Shown one piece after another: positions 56,890 through 64,000 of a DNA stretch of 64,000 nucleotides. The notes beneath the pieces were generated by a model. It was not told the origin of the DNA and made no database searches. It was given only the letters and a program-made list of their open reading frames with translations. The stretch is from Methylibium sp035476815 (GTDB taxonomy: Bacteria > Pseudomonadota > Gammaproteobacteria > Burkholderiales > Burkholderiaceae_C): assembly GCA_035476815.1 (NCBI GenBank), contig DATILD010000094.1, forward strand, positions 1 to 64,000, read 5' to 3'. Made by a program: the position numbers and the translations under genes. Position 1 is the first letter of the stretch; every line of letters begins with the position of its first letter.

Positions 56890-58257
56890 ATGCCCCAGCG
56901 TCCCCTCTCCCGCCGCCCCCTGCCGCGTCCCGCCGTCCTCGTGCGAGGGCTGCTGACCACCGGGGTGATGCTGCTCGCGGCCGGCGGCGCCTCGGCGCAG
57001 AGCATCCAGGCGCTCTACGACGCCGCGCGCGGCTACGACGCGACCTTCCTCGCCGCCCGTGCGCAGGCCGAGTCGGCGGGGCACCAGTACGAGCGCATCA
57101 AGGCGCTGCAGCGGCCGACCGTGGCGCTCGGCGCCGGCGTGACGCGCTCGATGTCGGACTCCCCCAACGCCGACGGCACCTACGCCACCCGCTCGGAGGT
57201 CGGCGTCAACGCGCGCCAGCCGCTCTTCAACCGCAGCAACCGCCTGACGATCGACCAGGCCGAGCGCTCCCTGCAGGCCGCCCAGTCCGACCTGGAGCTG
57301 GCCGAGCAGGACCTGATCGTCCGCCTGACCCAGGCCTATTTCGAGGTGCTGGCCGCGCAGGACACGCTCGGCACCGCCCAGGCCAACAAGACCGCGATCG
57401 CCGAGCAGCTGGCCTCGGCCAAGCGCAACTTCGAGGTCGGCACCGCCACCATCACCGACACCCGCGAGGCCCAGGCCCGCTTCGACCTCGCCGCGGCGCA
57501 GGAGATCGTGGCCGAGAACAACCTGCGCACCGCGCGCGTCGCGCTCGACACGCTGGTCGGCGCGCCGGGTGTCACGCCGCGGCCGCTGGCGGTGCCGGTG
57601 CGGCTGCCGACGGTCGAGCCCGGCAACGCCGAGGCCTGGGTGGTGCAGACACCGACCTCGCCGAACGTGCGCCGCGCCCAGCTGGCCTACGACGTGGCGC
57701 AGCTGGAGACCGGCAAGGCCCGCGCCGGTCACCTGCCGACGGTGGACCTGGTGGGCAGCTTCGGCAAGTCGCGCAACGACAGCGTGGTCGGCCGCGCCCA
57801 GACCGTCTCCGGCCTGGAGGGCAGCTTCACCAGCGGCAGCGTCGGCGTGGAGCTGAACCTGCCGCTGTTCGCCGGCTACTCGGTCCAGAACCGCATCAAG
57901 GAGACGCTCTCGCTCGAGGAGAAGGCACGCAACGATCTCGAGTTCACGCGCCGCAGCGTCACCCAGGCCACGCGCCAGGCCTTCCTGGCGGTGCAGTCGG
58001 GCGAGGCCTCGGTGCGGGCGCTGGAGGCGGCGGAAGCCTCGAGCAAGCTCGCGCTCGAGGCCACCCAGCTCGGCTACAAGGTCGGCGTGCGCGTCAACCT
58101 CGACGTGCTGAACGCCCAGACCCAGCTCTACACGACCCAGCGCGACCTCTACCGCGCGCGCTACGACGTGGTGCTCGGCAACCTGCGGCTCAAGCAGGCG
58201 GCCGGCTCGCTGAAGGCCGAGGACGTGAGCAGCGTCAACCGGCTGCTCGCCCCCTGA
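56890..58257 (+). CDS. tolC: TolC-family outer-membrane channel protein
   Basis: 455 aa. Signal peptide (about 1-36, ending ASAQ), then two structural repeats of the outer-membrane efflux protein family: ARQPLFNRSNRLTIDQAERS near residue 110 and the C-terminal EATQLGYKVGVRVNLDVLNA near residue 390. It forms the trimeric exit channel for efflux pumps and type I secretion. Two pump systems in this window (MacAB-type and RND) could use it. A 9-bp hairpin lies about 75 bp upstream. It converges with the next gene, only 1 bp apart. Confidence 0.93.
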   Translation: MPQRPLSRRPLPRPAVLVRGLLTTGVMLLAAGGASAQSIQALYDAARGYDATFLAARAQAESAGHQYERIKALQRPTVALGAGVTRSMSDSPNADGTYATRSEVGVNARQPLFNRSNRLTIDQAERSLQAAQSDLELAEQDLIVRLTQAYFEVLAAQDTLGTAQANKTAIAEQLASAKRNFEVGTATITDTREAQARFDLAAAQEIVAENNLRTARVALDTLVGAPGVTPRPLAVPVRLPTVEPGNAEAWVVQTPTSPNVRRAQLAYDVAQLETGKARAGHLPTVDLVGSFGKSRNDSVVGRAQTVSGLEGSFTSGSVGVELNLPLFAGYSVQNRIKETLSLEEKARNDLEFTRRSVTQATRQAFLAVQSGEASVRALEAAEASSKLALEATQLGYKVGVRVNLDVLNAQTQLYTTQRDLYRARYDVVLGNLRLKQAAGSLKAEDVSSVNRLLAP

Positions 58258-58258
58258 G

Positions 58259-58945
58259 TCAGGCCGCCGAGCTGCGCAGCGCCTCGCGCACCAGCTCGTC
58301 GAGCTTGCCGGTGATCTGCGTCAGCTCGCCGGACACCACCGCGAACTCGCGCCCCACGGTGCCCGCACGCGCCGCGATCACCTGGGCATTGAAGGACACG
58401 ATGCGGGCCTGCTTGGCGATGGCCTCGATGTCCTGCATCACGCGCGTCATCTGCTTCTTGGCGCTGGCGACCTCGCGCTTGCCGAGGTCCTCGTAGACCT
58501 GGGTGACGCGGTTCAGCACCGCGAGCAGCGGCGTGGCCATCTCGACCAGCTGCTCGACCAGCGCCGGCGCGCCGCGGCGGTCGGCCGAGATCGCGTCGAG
58601 GCCGCGGCGCGCCAGGCCGATGAAGTCGCGGATCACCTCGTCGGCGCCGCCGGGGCCGAAGTAGACCCGCTCGAGCTCCTCGCAGAACACGCCGGGTACC
58701 TGGTCGTTGCCGTCGATCAGCGCGGCATGGGCGGCGCAGAAGATCTCGAGCGCCTCGGTCGAAATCGCCATCGCGCCCTCGCGGCCCTGCAGCGCCAGCG
58801 TCGCATAGAGCACGACCCGTTGCGAGGTGAAGCGCCGCCGCCCCGACAGGTTGATCAGGATGCTGTAGACCTCGCCGGACTGCGGCGCGGCCGCGGGGCG
58901 ACCATTGCCGATCCTGTGCGCCGGCGCCCGCTGTGGGTGCAGCAT
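58259..58945 (-). CDS. Short soluble chemoreceptor-like signalling protein
   Basis: 228 aa with no membrane segment. The C-terminal part (about 165-215) reads AKQARIVSFNAQVIAARAGT then GREFAVVSGELTQITGKLDE, closely matching the hairpin tip of methyl-accepting chemotaxis proteins (pattern QTNLLALNAAIEAARAG…GRGFAVVA), including the region that contacts CheA and CheW. The coiled coil is far shorter than in real receptors, and the N-terminal 100 residues (with a Cys-rich GVFCEELERVYFGPG stretch) match no sensor domain I recognise. It may be a cytosolic adaptor of the chemotaxis array. Starts at the ATG with weak signals. Confidence 0.75.
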   Translation of the reverse strand: MLHPQRAPAHRIGNGRPAAAPQSGEVYSILINLSGRRRFTSQRVVLYATLALQGREGAMAISTEALEIFCAAHAALIDGNDQVPGVFCEELERVYFGPGGADEVIRDFIGLARRGLDAISADRRGAPALVEQLVEMATPLLAVLNRVTQVYEDLGKREVASAKKQMTRVMQDIEAIAKQARIVSFNAQVIAARAGTVGREFAVVSGELTQITGKLDELVREALRSSAA

Positions 58946-59039
58946 GAGAGTGCTCCGTGATGTGGGTCACGGCCGCGTTCCCCGGGATGGGGAGCGTCGG
59001 CCGCGCGCTCCCCTCGCTCAGCAGGCGCCGTGCCAGCCC

Positions 59040-60146
59040 TCAGCCCGTCAGCCTGGCGCCGACCTCGTCGGCCAGCGCGAGGCAGGCCGTGAGCCCTGGC
59101 GACTCGATGCCGAACAGGTTGACGAGCCCCGCGATGCCATGGACCGCGGGCCCGTCGATGCGGAAGTCCGCGGCCGGCTCGCCCGGCCCGACGAGCTTGG
59201 GCCGCACGCCGCTGTAGGCCGGCTGCAGCGTGCCCGGCTTCAGGCCGGGCCAGTAGCGGCGGATCGCGGCCTCGAAGGCGCTCGCGCGCGAGGCGTCGAC
59301 GCGGTAGTCGATGCCATGCGCCGCGTCGGGTTCGATCCACTCGACATCGGGGCCGAAGCGCGCCTGGCCGCCGAGGTCGAGGGTCAGGTGCACGCCGAGC
59401 CCGGCCGCCTCGGGCAACGGGTAGACCAGCCGCGAGAACGGCGCGCGCCCGGCGAGGCTGAAGTAATGGCCCTTCGCGAACCGGGCCTGCGGTCGGTGGA
59501 CCGCCTCCAGGCCCTCGGTACGCGCCGCCAGCGCCGGCGCCCACAGGCCGGCAGCGTTGACGACGATGCCGGCGGCCAGTTCGGTGCCACCTGCATGAAC
59601 CCGATGCGGCGCGCCGCAGACGATGCGGGTGGCGGGTGCGTGCAGCGCCACCAGGCCGCCGGCACGCTCGAAGTCGCCCTGCAGCGCCAGCATCAGCCCA
59701 TGGCTGTCGACGATGCCGGTGGAGGGCGACAGCAGCGCGGCCTCGCAGGCGAGTGCGGGCTCCAGCGCCAGGGCCTCGGCACGGCTCAGCAGTTGCAGGT
59801 CGTCGACCCCATTGGCGGCGCCCTTGCGCCGCAGGGCCTCGAGCTCGGTCTGCTGGCCGGCCGACGCGGCGACGACCAGCTTGCCGCAGCGGCGGTGGCC
59901 GACGCCGCGCTCGGCGCAGTAGGCATACAGCGCGTCGCGGCCGGCGACGCACAGCCGCGCCTTCAGCGAGCCGGCGGGGTAGTAGAGGCCCGCGTGGACG
60001 ACCTCGCTGTTGCGCGAGCTGGTGCCGGTGCCGATCGCGCCTTCGGTTTCGAGGATCAGGGTCTCGAGCCCGCGCGCCGCGAGCACGCGACCGATCGCTA
60101 ACCCGACTACGCCGGCTCCCACGACCACCGCATCGACCTGATCCAT
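59040..60146 (-). CDS. L-2-hydroxyglutarate oxidase-like FAD-dependent oxidoreductase
   Basis: 368 aa. The FAD site is VVGAGVVGLAIGR at 8-20, and the DAO/L2HGDH signature NSEVVHAGLYYPAGSLKARL lies near residue 46. C-terminal LFGIESPGLTACLALAD is also typical of this family (LhgO/YgaF). The enzyme oxidises L-2-hydroxyglutarate to 2-oxoglutarate, passing electrons to the quinone pool. No neighbouring gene refines this, and a related 2-hydroxyacid is possible. Confidence 0.85.
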   Translation of the reverse strand: MDQVDAVVVGAGVVGLAIGRVLAARGLETLILETEGAIGTGTSSRNSEVVHAGLYYPAGSLKARLCVAGRDALYAYCAERGVGHRRCGKLVVAASAGQQTELEALRRKGAANGVDDLQLLSRAEALALEPALACEAALLSPSTGIVDSHGLMLALQGDFERAGGLVALHAPATRIVCGAPHRVHAGGTELAAGIVVNAAGLWAPALAARTEGLEAVHRPQARFAKGHYFSLAGRAPFSRLVYPLPEAAGLGVHLTLDLGGQARFGPDVEWIEPDAAHGIDYRVDASRASAFEAAIRRYWPGLKPGTLQPAYSGVRPKLVGPGEPAADFRIDGPAVHGIAGLVNLFGIESPGLTACLALADEVGARLTG

Positions 60147-60253
60147 TGCACCGCCCTCGCTGCATTCGATTGTCGGGCGTCAGCCCCGCCGGGGCGTTCG
60201 GAGCCCACAATCGCGTACACCGGGTCATCGGACCCGCGCCGCGGAGAGCCCTC

Positions 60254-61357
60254 ATGACGACCACGCCACAACGATCGCGCCGCGCCTGCCTGGGGCTGAT
60301 GCGGGGCCTGCTGGTCCTGGCGTTGACCGCGGGCTTCGGGACCCTGCCCGCACTGGCAGCCAGCGGCGGCGCCGGCACCGGCGCCAAGGCCACGACCAGC
60401 AACAAGAACTACGACTACTACCTGACCGGCAGCGCCGCCGATACCCAGCCGGCCGCACCGGCCTCGCGGATGATGGTGCTGATGGGCGGCGGCATCGATG
60501 TCGACGCCGCCTTCCAGGCCATGATCGCCCGGGCCGGTGGCAGCACAACCGCGAAGATCGACGTCGTCATCGTCCGCGCCTCGGGCGCCGACGGCTACAA
60601 CCCCTATCTGTACGCGATGGCCGGTGTCGATTCGGTCGAGACCCTGGTCATCAAGACCCGCGCCGGCGCCGACGACCCGGCGGTCAATGCGATCGTCGCC
60701 AAGGCCGACGTGCTGTTCATCGCCGGCGGGGACCAGTGGAACTACATCAAGCTCTGGAAGGACAGCCGGCTCGAAACCACGCTCGAGGGCCTGGCCGCCC
60801 GCCACGTGCCGATGGGCGGCACCAGCGCCGGCCTCGCGGTGCTGGGCGCGGTGGACTACTCGGCGCAGAACGGCACCGTGAGCTCGGCCGATGCGCTGGC
60901 CGACCCCTACCACCGGCGCGTGACGCTCGACCGGGATTTCCTGAACACGCTGCCGCACCTGGCCGGCACGATCACCGATCCGCACCTCGTCACGCGCGAT
61001 CGCATGGGCCGGCTGGTGAGCTTCATGGCACGGATGATCAAGGACGGCTGGGTCACGACGGCGGCGGCGCGTGCGATCGGCGTCGACGAGCAGACCGCGC
61101 TCGTGGTCGAGGCCGCGACCGGTGCGGCCCCGGCGGCGACGGTCGTCGGTGTCGGTGCGGCCTACCTGCTGCAGCCCTCGATCGCGCCGACCACCGTGGT
61201 GGCGCGCCAGCCGCTGAGCTTCCCCGCGATCGGGGTCCGCAAGGTGACGGCCGGCAGCGGCAGCTTCCCGCTGTGGGGCGGCTCCCCGACCTACCACCTC
61301 GACGCGGTCAGCGGCGTGCTCACCTCCGACCAGGCCGGCGGCGCGAGCATCTACTGA
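60254..61357 (+). CDS. Exported cyanophycinase (peptidase S51 type)
   Basis: 367 aa. The start at 60254 gives a signal peptide or lipid-free leader (about 1-36). The S51 catalytic nucleophile is the Ser in MGGTSAGLAVLG near residue 197, with FIAGGDQWNYIKLW near residue 157 and KIDVVIVRASGADGYNPY near residue 100. Cyanophycinases release beta-Asp-Arg dipeptides from cyanophycin; the secreted CphE form lets bacteria feed on cyanobacterial reserves. No isoaspartyl dipeptidase or cyanophycin synthetase gene is nearby. It converges with the next gene. Confidence 0.83.
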   Translation: MTTTPQRSRRACLGLMRGLLVLALTAGFGTLPALAASGGAGTGAKATTSNKNYDYYLTGSAADTQPAAPASRMMVLMGGGIDVDAAFQAMIARAGGSTTAKIDVVIVRASGADGYNPYLYAMAGVDSVETLVIKTRAGADDPAVNAIVAKADVLFIAGGDQWNYIKLWKDSRLETTLEGLAARHVPMGGTSAGLAVLGAVDYSAQNGTVSSADALADPYHRRVTLDRDFLNTLPHLAGTITDPHLVTRDRMGRLVSFMARMIKDGWVTTAAARAIGVDEQTALVVEAATGAAPAATVVGVGAAYLLQPSIAPTTVVARQPLSFPAIGVRKVTAGSGSFPLWGGSPTYHLDAVSGVLTSDQAGGASIY

Positions 61358-61372
61358 AGCCCCAGCGCGTCC

Positions 61373-61837
<465 letters not shown>

Positions 61838-61847
61838 CACGGCCTCC

Positions 61848-63923
61848 TCACGCGAAGCGCAGGATGGTTTGGTCGACCGACAGGCTCTCGCCCGGCTTCG
61901 CGACGACCTCGGCCACCGTGCCGTCACGCGAGGCGACCAGGATGTTCTCCATCTTCATCGCCTCGACCACCGCCAGCCGCTCGCCGGCATGGACCTGCTG
62001 CCCGGCCGTGACCGCGACGCTGGCCAGCAGCCCCGGCATCGGCGACAGCAGCAGCCGGCTGGTGTCGGGCGGCGCCTTGTAGGGCATCAGCTTCTGCAAG
62101 GCCGCGGCACGCGGCGACAGCACCAGCGCATCCAGCCGCCGGCCGTTGTGCGCCACGCGGATCCAGACGCCGTCGCGCTCGACCTGGGCCGCGAAGGGTT
62201 GGCCGTTGCAGGTGCCGAGCGCGCGCACGCCGCGGAACAGCCAACTGCCCGCGAGCTCGTAGCGCTTGCCGTCGATCGCCACCAGGATGTTGCCGTTCGG
62301 CGCCTCGACCGTGACCGCCCGCTGCACGTCCTGCCCCTCGGCGCCCTTGACCACCACCACGAACTCGCTGCCGATGCGCACGCCATGGCCCGGCAGCTGG
62401 CCGCTGATGGCGGACGCGCGTTCGAGGAAGCGCCGGTTCGCGGCGGCGGCGAGGGCGAGCAGGAAGTCCGGGTCCTCGTGCGGCACGTCCTCGGCGCGGA
62501 AGCCCTTCGGGTACTGCTCGGCGATGAAGCCGGTGTTGAAGTCGCCCGCCACGAAGCGCGGATGCGCCAGCAGCGCCGACTGGAACGGGATGTTGCTGCT
62601 GATGCCGCGGATCACGAAGGCGTTGAGCGCCTCGCGCATGCGCGTGATGGCCTCGTTGCGGTCCTTCCCGTGCACGATGAGCTTGGCGATCATCGAGTCG
62701 TAGTGCATCGGGATCTCGCCGCCCTCGTAGACGCCGGTGTCCACGCGCACGCCGCCGAAGGCGTGCGCTCCAGAGTTCGGCACGCCGCCGTCCGCCGGGC
62801 GCGGCTGCGCTGCGACCATCGTCGCGTTCGGCGGCTGATAGCGCACCAGCCGGCCGGTCGAGGGCAGGAAGTTGCGGAACGGGTCCTCGGCGTTGATGCG
62901 GCACTCGATGGCCCAGCCTTCGCGCCTGATCTGGCCTTGAGTGAACGGCAGCTTCTCGCCGGCCGCCACGCGGATCATCAGCTCGACCAGGTCCAGCCCG
63001 GTGATGCACTCGGTGACCGGGTGCTCGACCTGCAGCCGCGTGTTCATCTCCAGGAAGTAGAAGCTCTGGTCCTTGCCGACCACGAACTCGACCGTGCCGG
63101 CCGACTGGTACTTCACCGCCTTGGCCAGCGCGACCGCCTGCTCGCCCATCGCCTTGCGTGTCGCGTCGGTGATGAAGGGGGAAGGCGCCTCCTCGATCAC
63201 CTTCTGGTGGCGGCGCTGGATCGAGCATTCGCGCTCGTGCAGGTAGACGGTGTTGCCATGCGCGTCACCGAGCACCTGGATCTCGATGTGGCGCGGCTCC
63301 TCGACGAACTTCTCGATGAAGACGCGGTCGTCGCCGAAGCTGTTGCGGGCCTCGTTGCGGCAGGAGGCGAAGCCCTCGTGGGCCTCCTTGTCGTTGAAGG
63401 CGACACGCAGGCCCTTGCCGCCGCCACCGGCGCTGGCCTTGATCATCACCGGGTAGCCGATGCCGCGGGCGATCTCGACCGCGCGCTCGGGCGATTCGAT
63501 CGCCTCGTTCCAGCCGGGGATGGTGCTGACCTTGGCTTCCTGGGCCAGCTTCTTCGAGGCGATCTTGTCGCCCATCGCCGCGATCGAGTAATGCTTCGGG
63601 CCGATGAAGACCAGGCCCTCCTCCTCGACGCGCCGGGCGAAGGCCTCGTTCTCCGACAGGAAGCCGTAGCCGGGGTGGATGGCCTCGGCACCGGTGGCCT
63701 TGGCCGCGGCGATGATCTTGTCGGCGACCAGGTAGGACTCACGGCTCGGCGCCGGGCCCAACAGCACGGCCTCGTCGGCCAGTTCGACATGCAGCGCGTC
63801 GCGGTCGGCCTCGGAATGCACCGCGACGGTCGCGATGCCGAGTTTCTTCGCGGTCTTGATGACGCGGCAGGCGATTTCCCCGCGATTGGCGATCAGGATC
63901 TTCTTAAACACGATGCTCTCCAT
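61848..63923 (-). CDS. pccA: Propionyl-CoA carboxylase biotin-containing alpha subunit
   Basis: 691 aa. Biotin carboxylase domain (about 5-455) with ATP-grasp motifs ASAGGGGKGLRVAF near residue 165 and EMNTRLQVEHPVTE near residue 290, a BT-type linker (about 480-610) and a C-terminal biotinyl domain with the biotin-accepting K657 in VEAMKMEN. The BT linker separates acyl-CoA carboxylases from plain acetyl-CoA carboxylase AccC. The likely product is methylmalonyl-CoA; an acetyl/propionyl dual use is possible. The beta subunit gene lies outside the window. An alternative GTG start is four codons in. Confidence 0.88.
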   Translation of the reverse strand: MESIVFKKILIANRGEIACRVIKTAKKLGIATVAVHSEADRDALHVELADEAVLLGPAPSRESYLVADKIIAAAKATGAEAIHPGYGFLSENEAFARRVEEEGLVFIGPKHYSIAAMGDKIASKKLAQEAKVSTIPGWNEAIESPERAVEIARGIGYPVMIKASAGGGGKGLRVAFNDKEAHEGFASCRNEARNSFGDDRVFIEKFVEEPRHIEIQVLGDAHGNTVYLHERECSIQRRHQKVIEEAPSPFITDATRKAMGEQAVALAKAVKYQSAGTVEFVVGKDQSFYFLEMNTRLQVEHPVTECITGLDLVELMIRVAAGEKLPFTQGQIRREGWAIECRINAEDPFRNFLPSTGRLVRYQPPNATMVAAQPRPADGGVPNSGAHAFGGVRVDTGVYEGGEIPMHYDSMIAKLIVHGKDRNEAITRMREALNAFVIRGISSNIPFQSALLAHPRFVAGDFNTGFIAEQYPKGFRAEDVPHEDPDFLLALAAAANRRFLERASAISGQLPGHGVRIGSEFVVVVKGAEGQDVQRAVTVEAPNGNILVAIDGKRYELAGSWLFRGVRALGTCNGQPFAAQVERDGVWIRVAHNGRRLDALVLSPRAAALQKLMPYKAPPDTSRLLLSPMPGLLASVAVTAGQQVHAGERLAVVEAMKMENILVASRDGTVAEVVAKPGESLSVDQTILRFA

Positions 63924-63983
63924 CCAGGCGCTCGTTCATCCAGCAGCCGCCGCGGATCCGGCTTGGCCGGTCCGCCAGCGGCG

Positions 63984-63997
63984 CCCCCTTGAGGGGG
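63984..63997. repeat. C/G-tract hairpin at the right window edge
   Basis: ccccc (63984-63988) and ggggg (63993-63997) form a short stem with loop ttga; the same type of sequence is common in intergenic spaces of this bacterial group. 63924-64000 is otherwise the start of an intergenic space cut by the window end. Confidence 0.5.
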
Positions 63998-64000
63998 AGC

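Overview
The window is 64 kb of very GC-rich DNA (roughly 70% G+C by eye) from a bacterial chromosome. The housekeeping genes (pyrG-kdsA-eno-ftsB order, mutS followed by an Anbu-type proteasome homologue, the TRAP receptor, kup, and a PEP-CTERM protein) suggest a betaproteobacterium of the order Burkholderiales, most likely near the Rubrivivax/Leptothrix/Methylibium group. The assignment comes from gene content and order, not from a database search. No rRNA, tRNA, CRISPR array, transposase, integrase or phage gene was recognised.

Layout. 0.3-21.5 kb is core genome: an NfeD/slipin membrane pair and an SPW-repeat protein, a TRAP receptor, pmbA, darP-mogA, cysE, trmJ, suhB, mutS-anbu, the pyrG-kdsA-eno-ftsB run, a nicotinamide-riboside salvage pair (pnuC plus a NadR-like kinase) with trmB, a small membrane protein and uppP. 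Three long imperfect palindromes (12-110, 7861-7934, 13381-13486) lie in its intergenic spaces.

21.7-37.7 kb is an accessory catabolic island of visibly lower G+C. One unit encodes aromatic-ring attack: a TfdB-like flavin hydroxylase, a two-domain extradiol dioxygenase and a fumarylacetoacetase-fold enzyme, divergent from a GntR/FCD regulator. A second unit pairs a Tat-exported flavoprotein dehydrogenase with a cytochrome c. A third, longer unit has a SnoaL-like protein, a YCF48-type beta-propeller, an MMPL/RND transporter, a DUF1302 outer-membrane protein, a DUF1329 LolB-like periplasmic protein, a PQQ-type dehydrogenase and another cytochrome c. Each of the three units has a related AT-rich element in front of it. 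The set reads as an envelope-spanning uptake and oxidation machine for a hydrophobic, probably cyclic or phenolic substrate; the substrate cannot be read from the sequence.

38-51 kb: potassium uptake (kup) beside a KdpDE-like two-component system whose kinase lacks the usual N-terminal KdpD sensor; a PEP-CTERM protein between near-identical 30-bp direct repeats; a compact four-gene archaic (Csu-like) chaperone-usher pilus operon; and a MacAB-type ABC efflux operon. 51-58 kb: a TetR regulator with a palindromic operator next to its own start codon, an RND efflux pump (adaptor plus inner-membrane pump), a PCMT-family methyltransferase and the TolC-type outer-membrane channel. 58-64 kb: a short soluble chemoreceptor-like protein, an L-2-hydroxyglutarate oxidase-like flavoprotein, an exported cyanophycinase, a VOC protein and the biotin-carrying alpha subunit of propionyl-CoA carboxylase.

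Many neighbouring genes overlap by 1-4 bases (ATGA, GTGA or TGATG), so most units are translationally coupled operons. The strongest candidate for something undescribed is the island's transport and oxidation module.
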